Source: Brevirhabdus sp. (GTDB lineage: Bacteria > Pseudomonadota > Alphaproteobacteria > Rhodobacterales > Rhodobacteraceae). Taken from it: a stretch of DNA of 64,000 nt. A model generated the notes under the pieces. That model made no database searches, had not been told where the DNA came from, and saw only the letters and a program-made list of their open reading frames with translations. Both the position numbers and the translations under genes were made by a program. Position 1 is the stretch's first letter. The number at the start of each line of letters is the position of its first letter. Positions 25,738 through 34,812 of this stretch are shown one piece after another. The stretch is from the NCBI GenBank assembly GCA_024637315.1, contig JAGXFH010000038.1, positions 40,122 through 104,121 on the forward strand, read 5' to 3'.

Positions 25738-27171
25738 TTACCCTTCAACCGGTTCATCCAAATCCGCCAGTAGCTTTTCAATTCGCGCGGCAATGCCGGG
25801 ATGCCGCTCGACCTCGCGCGGCCACTCGCGATCGCGGGCGTCATTCACAAGGGCGAGTTCGATCTTGCGTCTGTCACGCAGGCCACCTGCATAGGTTTTC
25901 GTCGTCGCAAATTTGGCGCAGTTGAGGTAGAGATCGCATTCGCAAGGACCCTCTGACGGCAATCGCAGGCAATGGCCGATTGCCAGTTCCGTCTTGATAA
26001 AGTTCGTTTTCAGCCAGTCGATTGCAGAGCAAGAGAGTTTTCCAGGGCGGACCGCTTCTGCCCCCGGACCCGCAATCAGTTGTCCCGGTTCCAGCACGCT
26101 TTTATAATCTCGAAGGACTTCGGCATCACTGATCCTGGCATAGAACAGCGACAATTGCGGAGATTGGTGCCCCAAGACGCTCATTATGGTGCGCTGTTTG
26201 GCACCACGTTCCGCGAGTTGGGTCCCGACACTTTGCCGAAACCGATGGGCAGAAATCGTCGGTTTGCCGGTCTGGTCCCCTAAACCGGCCGCGGCACAGG
26301 TCACCTTGAGCGATTCCTGGAACAGGTAATCCGTTGAAATTCCAACACTTCGGTGATAAAGTATGTGTCGGACATGTACCTTCGTTCTTTCGTCGGGAAT
26401 GCGCGTATGGATTCTGGTGGATTCGGGTGACGCATGGCCAAGACGGCGCTGCAGCGTCAATTTTCGCATGCCGGCCTCCCGCATTCGTGTCGTATGGGTG
26501 TGGCGAAGGGAATGCGGCGTCATCCATGTCTCGCGGATCCCAACCCGTTTGCAGGCGCGTGCGAAGGGACGTGCCAATGCTGAATACGACAAGGGTCCGG
26601 TGCGGTTCTTGCCGCTCCCGCCGACCAGAAATATGAAGGGGGAGGCCGCTTCTGGAGGGCGTTCGCCCAAGACATAGACGCTTAAAGAGTCCAGCGTGAC
26701 GCCGTCGTGCAGGTCTACCACGCGCTCCACTCTGGATCTTGATCTTGCGCCCTTGGGGTGGTCGTCGCGACAGCGAACGAAAACCCGTCTTCGGCCATAC
26801 CCGATATCCGCCAGCTGCAAACCAAGCGTCTCGCCGGGGCGAAGTCCCGCATTGGGCACCAGGAGCACAAGCCTGCGATCGCGAAGATTGCGCAAGGCTA
26901 CTGGCAGCTTGTCGACCTGCTCATGAGACATTGGGCGCGGCAAGCGTTGTACTGGCTTGAGGCTCAACTCTCGAACCTTCGGTTGCCGACGAGAAATACC
27001 TGCCAGGAAGGGGCGATGGCGGTCGGTTACACGCCAGGTCGATCGGTCTGCCGTTTTGGCGATCGGATTAGGGCCGTCGAATGCATCTGTGAATCCTGCC
27101 CATGCGTAGAACGCGCTCACAGCAGCAAGAGCCCGATTGATCGTTGGGTCAGACAAACCGGGTTTGACCAC
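25738..27171 (-). CDS. Chimeric tyrosine recombinase (two joined catalytic regions), probable mobile-element remnant
   Basis: A 477-residue frame joins parts of two phage-integrase-type recombinases. Residues 1-260 carry Arg111 (NAGLRPGET), HSLRH (220-224) and LGHASPE (244-250), but His255 stands where the nucleophilic Tyr should be. Residues about 270-360 carry a second H-x-x-R (HRFR, 309-312), LGHQSP and a Tyr344 (SLFYARI), without their own first Arg. The Cys-containing tail (PCECDLYLNCAKF) is typical of the second recombinase of Tn554/RIT-type sets. The N-terminus is also short: an upstream in-phase TAA separates 'FLTHLRSVPSGLKRRDPAIG'. An internal deletion fusing two neighbouring recombinase genes is the simplest reading. 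Confidence 0.75.
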   Translation of the reverse strand: MVKPGLSDPTINRALAAVSAFYAWAGFTDAFDGPNPIAKTADRSTWRVTDRHRPFLAGISRRQPKVRELSLKPVQRLPRPMSHEQVDKLPVALRNLRDRRLVLLVPNAGLRPGETLGLQLADIGYGRRRVFVRCRDDHPKGARSRSRVERVVDLHDGVTLDSLSVYVLGERPPEAASPFIFLVGGSGKNRTGPLSYSALARPFARACKRVGIRETWMTPHSLRHTHTTRMREAGMRKLTLQRRLGHASPESTRIHTRIPDERTKVHVRHILYHRSVGISTDYLFQESLKVTCAAAGLGDQTGKPTISAHRFRQSVGTQLAERGAKQRTIMSVLGHQSPQLSLFYARISDAEVLRDYKSVLEPGQLIAGPGAEAVRPGKLSCSAIDWLKTNFIKTELAIGHCLRLPSEGPCECDLYLNCAKFATTKTYAGGLRDRRKIELALVNDARDREWPREVERHPGIAARIEKLLADLDEPVEG

Positions 27172-27318
27172 CGCGCCATCTTAGGCGGCAAGCCCGATTG
27201 CCGGATCCCGTCGCTTGAGACCCGAGGGCACAGATCGGAGGTGGGTCAGGAAACCGATTGAGAGTTCGGGGGTGAGGTTTGTCCAGTGAATGTTCTGGAT
27301 TGAGAGAAAGGTCCAAAT

Positions 27319-27579
27319 ATGAACGAGATCGTGTGCTTACGCCGAGGCAGTGTTCGGGGAAAACCCTTTGGCATCCCTTTAGTTGAGGAAACGGCCGAGA
27401 GGGTCGATCAGAACGCCGTCACTATCGGTGACGATGGCAGCTCGATCGCCTGTGGCGGCTTTGACTTTGAACATCCGCGCCTCGACGAATTATTTCATTC
27501 AATAGCTCACCCTACGGCATTTACCCGCCACTCGGATATTGTCCACATGATGGCGCGTTCCATGGGATCGTCGGGGTAG
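27319..27579 (+). CDS. Hypothetical protein, small, inside the recombinase segment
   Basis: An 86-residue frame starting at ATG 27319 after GAGAAAGG (8-base spacing). The first 68 codons look coding, but the last part (from about 27558) reads backwards through the dehalogenase 5' remnant, so the original C-terminus has probably been replaced. I do not recognise the family. It may be part of the same mobile segment as the recombinase. Confidence 0.35.
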   Translation: MNEIVCLRRGSVRGKPFGIPLVEETAERVDQNAVTIGDDGSSIACGGFDFEHPRLDELFHSIAHPTAFTRHSDIVHMMARSMGSSG

Positions 27580-27818
27580 TCGGATATGACCTTCGCCACC
27601 AGCCCGTCGCGGATCGCATCCATCATCGCCTGATATTCCGCCATCGCGTTCACAATCGATTGCGGCGCCTGCCGGCGAAAAAAGCTGATCGGTCGCATCG
27701 TCGGACAGGCGCCAAGGTCGGCAACCGCATCGCTGCGGGCCAGCCGCTCAAGCGGATATGATCCAAGATGGACCCGCCGGTTGCGATCCCAGAACAGTCG
27801 AATTGTCATGCAGGCCAC
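27558..27818 (-). pseudogene. Reductive dehalogenase, detached 5' part
   Basis: The minus-strand frame includes YPLERLARSDAV, 'NAMAEYQAMMDAIRDGLVAK' and VISDYPDDPMERA, which is how I remember the N-terminus of this dehalogenase family, where it continues ERA-NHLK-GYF. That continuation is found at 24334 on the same strand, 3.2 kb away. After ERA the frame enters unrelated sequence. With 23095-24334 this defines one gene split by an inserted segment. Confidence 0.65.
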
Positions 27819-28079
27819 GCCATCTCACCTACTGGAGCGGGCCGTCGCGGCATGCGTCAAATGGTATTGTCGTGTGCTGCCAGGGATCTGCGCGGCGCAA
27901 CCAGCACCACCGCTGCAGCCGACAGGCAGGTTTCCGCGTCCTATCGTAAGAGTTTGTCTTGACCGAAAGCAGGCGCGGTTGGCGGTTCCCAATTCGTGCT
28001 TATTTGGCTATGGCATGCAAGAATTGAATTCCGGGACGAACTCGCCTTGGGCGGTTGACCGGATCTGTAAGGTTTGGGG

Positions 28080-29885
28080 ATGGCAAAGAACCTAAAGAGG
28101 CCCAAGAAGGATGAGACCGGATCATATGCCACAGCGGTCCGGCTGATCCGGGAAGCGCTGCCATCGAGGTGGAAACTTTATGTGCTGTCGCTGCTGTGCA
28201 TGATCAGTGTCGCCGTTTTCACGGCGCTTCTGGCCTATTCCACCAAACTGATCGTGAATGACGTGTTCAGCGACGGGCAGACCTCCATGGCCTACCTCGT
28301 TGCACTGCTCGTCGTCGGCGTATCGATCGGCAAGGGTGTTGCCGGTTACGCCAACAGCATTGTCGCCATGATGTTCAGCCGGTCCATCACCACCGAGTAT
28401 CTGGGCCGGGTCTTTGCGAAATACATGCAGAACGAGGTTCCGTTCTTCGCCGGACGCCACGCCGCCCAGCATATGGCCAAGGTCCAGATCTACGGTCGCG
28501 CAGCCGGCGGCGTGGTCACCGACATCACCAACCGCATCCTGACAGACGCGCTGACGCTCATCGCGCTGGTGGCCGTGATGATCTTTCAGGACCCGTTCAT
28601 GTCGTTGATCGGGGCAGTCCTGTTTCCGCTGGTCCTGCTTCTGGTCAGCAAGCTGACGCAGCGGGTGCGCAAGATTGTAGCGGCCGAGGCGGATATCCAG
28701 GGCGCGATGCAAGGCGTCGGCACTGAAGCCATCGATGGGATCAAGACGGTCAAATCCTATGGACTCGAGGACAAGTCGGTCACCAAATTCGCGGAGGCGG
28801 TAAAGGCGCTTGAGCACCGGGTGCTGAAGATCACTCGGACATCGTCGCTGATGATGCCGCTGATGGAGATCATCGGTGGCTTCACGATCGGACTGTTTGT
28901 CATCTATGCCAGTTGGCAAACCGTCGAACATGGCAGATCACCAGGCGAGTTCACCGCTTTCATAACGGCATTTCTGCTGGCCTACCAACCGGGCGAGAGG
29001 ATATCCAAGAGCATCGTTTCCATGCAGCGCCAGCTTTTTCATGTCGAGGCCATGTACGAGGTTCTGGATGCGCCCGAACCCTCGCACGAGGGCGACCTCG
29101 AGGTCCTTGATGGCGCGTCGTCCGAACTTGAATTCGACAATGTCTCGTTCAAGTACAAGAAATCGAGCCCGGTGCTGATCGACATCACGTTCCGAACGAC
29201 ACCCGGCGAACGGATTGCCATCGTCGGACCTTCGGGGGCGGGCAAGACGACATTGATAGATCTTGTGCAGGGATTCTATCCGCCCACTTCGGGCCGGATT
29301 CTGATCGGAGGAAAAGGCGTTTCGTCAATTGCCAAGGAACAGCTTCGCGCCAACATCGCCCTGATCTCCCAGGACGTGTTCCTGTTCAACGGCTCGATCC
29401 GAGAGAACATCGCCGACGGCAATCCCCTTGCCACGCCCGAGCAGGTCGAGGCAGCCGCCGCGCGTGCTGCCGTGACCGGATTCGCGGCGGCGATGGAAAA
29501 CGGTCTGGATAGCTCTGTCGGCCCGAACGGCGCCGCGCTGTCTGGCGGTCAGAAACAGCGTGTCGGCATCGCGCGGGCGCTGGTCAAGGATGCGCTGATC
29601 TACATCTACGACGAGGCGACAAGCGCGCTGGATGGCGATAACGAGAGAAAGATCATGGGCTCGGCCATCGACTATGCCAAGGACAGCACGGTGCTTTTCG
29701 TTACCCACCGCCCCTCGACCTTGAAATGGGTGGATCGGGTGCTTTACCTCGACAGCGGCAAGCTGGTGGCCTTCGATACCCACGAAAATCTGGTTGAAAC
29801 CAACGAGGACTACCGGTCGCTCTTCAACATGCACTCTGACGAAGACCTCGAGCGCCTGGGCGAGAGGGAAACCGAAGCCACCTGA
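28080..29885 (+). CDS. ABC transporter ATP-binding/permease protein (half-exporter, MsbA-like)
   Basis: 601 residues: six transmembrane helices (about 25-310) followed by a nucleotide-binding domain with Walker A GPSGAGKTT, signature LSGGQKQR, Walker B ALIYIYDEAT and the H-loop THRPS. As a homodimer such exporters move lipids, peptides or drugs out of the cytoplasm; the substrate cannot be told. I start at ATG 28080 (after TAAGG) rather than the TTG two codons earlier. It stands alone, tail to tail with the SDR gene, just outside the decayed region. Confidence 0.88.
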   Translation: MAKNLKRPKKDETGSYATAVRLIREALPSRWKLYVLSLLCMISVAVFTALLAYSTKLIVNDVFSDGQTSMAYLVALLVVGVSIGKGVAGYANSIVAMMFSRSITTEYLGRVFAKYMQNEVPFFAGRHAAQHMAKVQIYGRAAGGVVTDITNRILTDALTLIALVAVMIFQDPFMSLIGAVLFPLVLLLVSKLTQRVRKIVAAEADIQGAMQGVGTEAIDGIKTVKSYGLEDKSVTKFAEAVKALEHRVLKITRTSSLMMPLMEIIGGFTIGLFVIYASWQTVEHGRSPGEFTAFITAFLLAYQPGERISKSIVSMQRQLFHVEAMYEVLDAPEPSHEGDLEVLDGASSELEFDNVSFKYKKSSPVLIDITFRTTPGERIAIVGPSGAGKTTLIDLVQGFYPPTSGRILIGGKGVSSIAKEQLRANIALISQDVFLFNGSIRENIADGNPLATPEQVEAAAARAAVTGFAAAMENGLDSSVGPNGAALSGGQKQRVGIARALVKDALIYIYDEATSALDGDNERKIMGSAIDYAKDSTVLFVTHRPSTLKWVDRVLYLDSGKLVAFDTHENLVETNEDYRSLFNMHSDEDLERLGERETEAT

Positions 29886-29903
29886 CGCGCCAGGCCAACG
29901 CCC

Positions 29904-30698
29904 TCATTCGTTGGTATCGGGATAAGCGCCCACCACCTGCTGATCGAAATCGATGATCGACCCGGTCACGACGCCGGAAGCCGGCCCAAGCAGGAAACTT
30001 GCAAGTCCGGCGACATGGTCGGGCTTCACTAGCATGCCGAACGGCATCCGCGCCTCGGCACGTTCAAGCCAGTCGTCGCCGGCGCCGTGCCATTTGCGCT
30101 GAATCGCGTCTTCGCCCGGCGTGTCCATCCAGCCGACATTGATGCCATTGACCCGGATTTGATGGTGCGCCAACGCTTGCGCGGCGTTCTTGGTGATGTT
30201 CATGAGGGCGGCCTTCGATGCAGCGTAGGGCGCAAGAAATGGCAGTCCGCAATGCACGACGACCGACAGGATGTTGACCGCGCAAGCCGGATGGCCGCCC
30301 TTGATCGCCAGTTGCGCGACGCGCTGCAGCGCGAAGAAGGCGCCTTTGGCGTTCACATCCATGATCGCATCCCACATTTGCGGTGTGGTATCCAGAATCG
30401 AGCCCCGATCGGTGTTTGCGGCGCCGTTCACAAAGGCCGTGATCTGCCCCATGGACTCGTGGGCTTCGTCGACCATGGCCCTGACCGCCACGACATCCCC
30501 CATGTCAACGCCGATGAACTGCGCTTCAACCCCGTCCCGCGACAAGGCGGATGCAGCCTCGGCACCAATGGCTTGGTCACGGCTGGACAGCACGATCCGG
30601 CGGCATCCGTCGCGGATCAGCTGTCTTGCGATCGCCAGACCAAGGCCCTGGCTGCCACCTGTCACCAGCGCGCGGGTCTCTGAGTGAACGCCTGTCAT
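29904..30698 (-). CDS. SDR family NAD(P)-dependent oxidoreductase
   Basis: A 264-residue classical short-chain dehydrogenase with cofactor motif TGGSQGLG, NGAAN in place of the usual NNAG, and catalytic YAASK preceded by ILSVV. The C-terminal 'SGVVTGSIIDFDQQVVGAYP' resembles SDRs with a glucose-dehydrogenase-like tail. The substrate is unknown. The ORF track starts 31 codons upstream; the ATG at 30696-30698 directly precedes the nucleotide-binding strand at normal distance. It is divergent from the pqi operon and convergent with the ABC exporter. Confidence 0.85.
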   Translation of the reverse strand: MTGVHSETRALVTGGSQGLGLAIARQLIRDGCRRIVLSSRDQAIGAEAASALSRDGVEAQFIGVDMGDVVAVRAMVDEAHESMGQITAFVNGAANTDRGSILDTTPQMWDAIMDVNAKGAFFALQRVAQLAIKGGHPACAVNILSVVVHCGLPFLAPYAASKAALMNITKNAAQALAHHQIRVNGINVGWMDTPGEDAIQRKWHGAGDDWLERAEARMPFGMLVKPDHVAGLASFLLGPASGVVTGSIIDFDQQVVGAYPDTNE

Positions 30699-30883
30699 GG
30701 ACCCCGTTCCCCTTTTTCGAATTGCTGCGACATGGTTGCCACCAACAAGTGATTTTTTCAATCCGAAGCGGTCCGCAAAGATCGCGGCCAAGGCTTGCGA
30801 CTCTGCGGCCGGTCATTGATAATGGCCAACGGTCCAAGGAAATGCCGCTGGGTGTTTCGGGCAATTCAAGGGGACCTGGGCAA

Positions 30884-31507
30884 GTGACCGAATCGACGAC
30901 AGCCTACAAGGATCTGATCGCCTGCCCGAAATGCGACGCTCTTTATCATGCCGTCATACCCGACAACAATCATCGCGCCATTTGCGATCGGTGCGGCACC
31001 ACCCTCTTTGCCCCCCGCGAGGGATCATTCCTGATCGTATTCGCCTATGCCCTGACCGTGCTGGTTCTAATCTTCGCCGCCACCTGGTTCCCGTTCATCT
31101 CGATCAGCAAGGCGGGGTTGAGCAATACGTCGTCGGTATTCGACGTGGCGCTGTCATTCAGCGACTCGGCGATGATCCCGCTGACATTGGCGGTCGCCGG
31201 GATGATCATCTTGATCCCGGCGCTGCGCGTGCTTCTGATCCTCTATACGCTGGCGCCGCTGATCCTGGAGCGAAAGCCATTGCCCCACGCGGCCTTGGCG
31301 TTCCGTTACTCAGAGCAGATGCGGCCCTGGGCGATGGCCGAGATCTTCGTGTTGGGCGTCGCCGTCGCGCTGGTGAAGATCGCCGGTCTGGCCAATGTAG
31401 ATCCAGGCCCGGCATTCTGGATGTTCGTCGCGCTGGCGCTGATCGCTACGATTCAGGATCGCGCGGCCTGCAGCCTGACGATCTGGAAGGCTCTGGAAGC
31501 GAAATGA
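30884..31507 (+). CDS. pqiA: Paraquat-inducible protein A-like membrane protein (first copy)
   Basis: 207 residues from a GTG at 30884: an N-terminal zinc ribbon (CPKCDALYH...CDRCG) then four transmembrane helices. This is half of E. coli PqiA, which carries two such units; here the units are separate genes, this and the next one. PqiA is the inner-membrane partner of the PqiB MCE tunnel for lipid traffic between membranes. An in-frame ATG at 30842 is an alternative start; its AAGGA lies too close. The stop overlaps the next start (ATGA). Confidence 0.88.
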   Translation: MTESTTAYKDLIACPKCDALYHAVIPDNNHRAICDRCGTTLFAPREGSFLIVFAYALTVLVLIFAATWFPFISISKAGLSNTSSVFDVALSFSDSAMIPLTLAVAGMIILIPALRVLLILYTLAPLILERKPLPHAALAFRYSEQMRPWAMAEIFVLGVAVALVKIAGLANVDPGPAFWMFVALALIATIQDRAACSLTIWKALEAK

Positions 31508-32109
31508 CCGAAACCGCCAAGACCAGCGGGCTGATCTCTTGCACCACCTGCGCCCGGGTCTGGCCCGGGGGCCAGTCGCATTGCGAGCGTTGTGGCAGCG
31601 CGTTGATCGACCGCGATGTTCGCGGCTTGCAGCCGGTCTGGGCATGGTGGGTGGCTGGCTTGATCTGCTACATCCCGGCCAATATCTATCCGATGCTCAG
31701 AACCCATACCCTGTTCACCGACGAGGAAAGCACGATCGTCGGCGGTGCTGCAGAACTGATCGCGCATGGCTCTGTCGGGGTCGCCGCGATCATCCTCATC
31801 GCCAGTGTATTGATTCCCGTCGGAAAGTTCATTGCGATTGCGTTTCTGGCCGTTACCCTGCGCGACCGCAAACGCATGTCGCAACACCGGCGCCAGCAAC
31901 TTTACGAGGTTGTCGAGTTCATCGGAAGATGGTCCATGGTAGACGTGTTCGTCGTTGCGATTCTCTCATCCCTGATCCAGTTACAGGACGTAGCCAGCAT
32001 CAATCCGGGCCCGGCTGCGATGACATTCGCGCTGTCGGTCATCTTCACCATGCTGGCGGCGCAAAGTTTTGATTCGCGGCTGATCTGGGACAAAGAGGAC
32101 CAAGCTTGA
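31504..32109 (+). CDS. pqiA: Paraquat-inducible protein A-like membrane protein (second copy)
   Basis: 201 residues with a zinc ribbon (CTTCARVWP...CERCG) and four helices, including 'VWAWWVAGLICYIPANIYPM' and the conserved 'GRWSMVDVFVVAILSSLIQL'. It represents the other half of a classical two-unit PqiA. It overlaps the first copy by 4 bases and the pqiB TTG by 4 bases, so all three are co-translated. Splitting of pqiA into two genes is common in this group. Confidence 0.88.
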   Translation: MTETAKTSGLISCTTCARVWPGGQSHCERCGSALIDRDVRGLQPVWAWWVAGLICYIPANIYPMLRTHTLFTDEESTIVGGAAELIAHGSVGVAAIILIASVLIPVGKFIAIAFLAVTLRDRKRMSQHRRQQLYEVVEFIGRWSMVDVFVVAILSSLIQLQDVASINPGPAAMTFALSVIFTMLAAQSFDSRLIWDKEDQA

Positions 32110-34196
32110 GCATACCGGAACCCAAGATCGTCGGCCCACAGGACAAGGGGCGTTTCACCTATTCCCTGATCTGGCTGGTGCCGCTCGCGGCGCTGGCAAT
32201 CTCGCTTGGCGTGGTGTGGAAAACCTATGCCGACCGCGGTCCATTGATCGAGGTTGCCTTTCTACAGGCCACCGGCATCCGCGTCGATGAAACCGAATTG
32301 CGCTACCGCGATGTAACCATCGGATTGGTCGAGGATCTGAAGTTTTCCAACGACCTTGAAACCGTGGTCGCCTATGTCCGGGTCGAAAAATCGGTGGCCC
32401 CGTTCATTGATGCCGACAGCGAGTTCTGGTTGGTCCGGCCCGAGGTGACGACGCGCGGGGTCAGCGGGCTCGATACGGTCCTCTCGGGTGTCTATATCGA
32501 GGGGACGTGGGATGCGGAGATTTCCGCACCGGCCGAGCGTTTCACTGCGCTGGCGCGCCCGCCCTTGGCGCGGGCCGGGGAAAGCGGTCTGCAGTTCATG
32601 CTCTATTCCAACGACGGCGAGGGCATGGCCGAGAACACTCCGATTCTGTATCATGGAATTGAAGTGGGGCGGATCGGCAACCTGAGGCTGTCAGGGGACG
32701 GACGATCAATTATTGCAGATGCTTTCGTGCCATTTCCGAATGACCGGCTGGTCAATTCCTCGACAAAGTTCTGGGACACGTCGGGATTTGATCTGAGCTT
32801 CGGGCCGGCCGGTGCCAAGCTGAACGTGTCCAGTCTTGCTGCGCTTGTCGCGGGCGGCATCAGCTTTGACACGATCGTCTCCGGCGGCGGCCCGGTGGGA
32901 TCGGGGGCAGCGTTTCAACTCTATCCGGACGAGAACGAGGCGCGCGGCAGCGTCTTTGCCGGACCATCCCGCGAAGGCGAGCAACTCTCGATCATATTCG
33001 AGGGCAATGTCAGCGGTCTGGCCGAGGGGGCTGCGGTCGAGCTTCGCGGCGTGACCGTCGGCGAGGTCACCGCACTGACCGGCATTGTCGATGAGCAGCG
33101 CTTTGGCGACCAGCGCGTGCGCCTTCTGACGACGATCACCGTGAACCCGAGCCGGCTCGGGATCGTTTCCGACGAAGCGGTGCTTGATTTCCTGTCCGAG
33201 CAGGTTCAGCAGGGTCTGCGCGCGCAGCTGACCAATGCCAGCCTGCTGACCGGTGGCCTGAAGATCGTGCTGGTCGAGGCTCCCGACGCGCCGCCGGCAG
33301 AGTTGCGGCGCAATGCCGACCCCTACCCGCTTCTGCCCAGTATCGAGGCCGATATCGCCGACGTTTCGGCCACCGCCGAAGGGGTGTTCGAGCGGATCAA
33401 CAAGCTGCCCATCGAGGATGTCCTGAACTCGACGATCTCGATGATGGACAGCGCGACCAGGCTTCTGAATTCCGACGGTGTCAAGGAAGCCCCCGACGAG
33501 GCGCTGGCACTGATTGGCGACGCGCGCAAATTCGTTGGCTCCGACGAGATTCAGGGCCTGCCCGGCCAGTTTTCCGAAACCATGGCAAACCTGAACACTG
33601 CCCTCGAGGATCTGCGCGGCATCGTGACCGCCGTGTCCGAGCAAGAGGTCATCGCCACGCTCAGCAGCTCGGTCACAGCCGTACAGCAGGCCGCAGAGGA
33701 TGCCAGCGCAGCGGTTGCCGGCCTGCCTGAGCTTCTTGACACCGCCAATGCCTTCGTCAAGAAGACCGCTGACCTTCCGCTGGCGGAATTGACCAGGGAC
33801 GCAGACGCGCTGATGCAATCGCTCGAGGCCTTGACCAGCCAGGAGTCGACGCGCGAGATACCGGAGAATCTGAACTCCGCGCTCAGCCAGCTTGGCGACA
33901 CCCTGGAACAGCTTCGCGATGGCGGGCTGATCGAGAATGCCAACAGCACACTCGATGCCACCAGCCGCGCTGCCGACAGTGTCGCGGACGCCACAGATCG
34001 CCTGCCCGATGTTGTCGCCAGGATCGAACAGTTGCTTGCGCAGGCCGAGGGGACTTTGGCCGGATTTGACCGCAATGCACCGCTCTCGACCGAAGCGCGG
34101 GCGACTCTTCGCGAAATCAGAAATGCCGCAAGCTCGGTCAATTCGCTGGCCCGCGCGGTCGAGCGGCGCCCCAATTCACTCTTGATCGGACGATAG
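32106..34196 (+). CDS. pqiB: Intermembrane transport protein PqiB (three MCE domains)
   Basis: A 696-residue protein with one N-terminal transmembrane helix (about 18-38) and three MCE domains, starting at about residues 45, 160 and 285 ('VAFLQATGIRVDETELRYRD', 'GMAENTPILYHGIEVGRIG', 'GNVSGLAEGAAVELRGVTVG'). A long coiled-coil helical region follows, which in E. coli PqiB forms the needle spanning the periplasm. It moves phospholipid between inner and outer membranes. Translation begins at a TTG overlapping the pqiA stop (TTGA). pqiC follows after one base. Confidence 0.93.
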   Translation: MSIPEPKIVGPQDKGRFTYSLIWLVPLAALAISLGVVWKTYADRGPLIEVAFLQATGIRVDETELRYRDVTIGLVEDLKFSNDLETVVAYVRVEKSVAPFIDADSEFWLVRPEVTTRGVSGLDTVLSGVYIEGTWDAEISAPAERFTALARPPLARAGESGLQFMLYSNDGEGMAENTPILYHGIEVGRIGNLRLSGDGRSIIADAFVPFPNDRLVNSSTKFWDTSGFDLSFGPAGAKLNVSSLAALVAGGISFDTIVSGGGPVGSGAAFQLYPDENEARGSVFAGPSREGEQLSIIFEGNVSGLAEGAAVELRGVTVGEVTALTGIVDEQRFGDQRVRLLTTITVNPSRLGIVSDEAVLDFLSEQVQQGLRAQLTNASLLTGGLKIVLVEAPDAPPAELRRNADPYPLLPSIEADIADVSATAEGVFERINKLPIEDVLNSTISMMDSATRLLNSDGVKEAPDEALALIGDARKFVGSDEIQGLPGQFSETMANLNTALEDLRGIVTAVSEQEVIATLSSSVTAVQQAAEDASAAVAGLPELLDTANAFVKKTADLPLAELTRDADALMQSLEALTSQESTREIPENLNSALSQLGDTLEQLRDGGLIENANSTLDATSRAADSVADATDRLPDVVARIEQLLAQAEGTLAGFDRNAPLSTEARATLREIRNAASSVNSLARAVERRPNSLLIGR

Positions 34197-34197
34197 A

Positions 34198-34755
34198 ATG
34201 ACACGATCTGCCCTGACCTTCGCCCTTGTCCTTCTTGTCGCCAGTTGCGGTGCTGATCCATCGCGCATCACGCTGCCCCCCGTAGAGACGGCGCAATCGG
34301 TCAGGGTCAACGTGGGTTCGATCGAAGTGACGCAGGTTTCCCTGCCGCTCTATGCTGAATCCGAAGAGATCGCCATCGAGGCAGAGAGCGGGGCGCTGGT
34401 GACCCAAGATGGTCTGCTGTGGGCCGACGATCCGAGGCGCGCCGCGACACAGGCGCTCGTGGCGAATCTGTCCAGTCTGACCACCGCCAAAGTTGCCGCC
34501 GAGCCCTGGCCCTTTGACCAGTTTCCCGATGTCCGTCTTGTGGTGCGATTCGACCGGTTCCTGCCGAAAGCCAGCGGACAGTTCGAGATCGCCGGCCAGT
34601 ACTACGTCGCCCGCGTGAACGGCAACATTCGCGAAACGGCGGAAAGCTTTGTGCTTTCCGCGCCATATGCCTTGGGCGATGCGGTATCGATTTCCGCGGC
34701 GCAGGCGAATGTTCTGCGGGATCTGGCCACGCTCATCGCCTCGTCCTCGCTTTGA
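34198..34755 (+). CDS. pqiC: PqiC-type lipoprotein (membrane integrity-associated transporter subunit)
   Basis: 185 residues with a lipoprotein signal (LVLLVASC, lipobox VASC at residue 17) and the DUF330/ABC_trans_aux fold ('RITLPPVETAQSVRVNVGSI', 'LLWADDPRRAATQALVANL'). PqiC sits in the outer membrane and docks the PqiB needle. It is the last gene of the operon, one base after pqiB, and is followed by a strong hairpin shared with gabT on the other strand. Confidence 0.9.
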   Translation: MTRSALTFALVLLVASCGADPSRITLPPVETAQSVRVNVGSIEVTQVSLPLYAESEEIAIEAESGALVTQDGLLWADDPRRAATQALVANLSSLTTAKVAAEPWPFDQFPDVRLVVRFDRFLPKASGQFEIAGQYYVARVNGNIRETAESFVLSAPYALGDAVSISAAQANVLRDLATLIASSSL

Positions 34756-34762
34756 CAGGAAA

Positions 34763-34791
34763 AGGCCGGGTGCGGTTTCCCGCCCCGGCCC
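34763..34791. terminator. Bidirectional terminator between pqiC and gabT
   Basis: GGCCGGG (34764-34770) pairs with CCCGGCC (34784-34790), and after a one-base bulge GCGG pairs with CCGC around a TTTC loop. On the minus strand it is followed by TTTTCC (end of gabT); on the plus strand by a short CTCGTTTC. It serves the convergent ends of both operons. Confidence 0.7.
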
Positions 34792-34812
34792 TCGTTTCAG
34801 CGCTTGGCCGGG

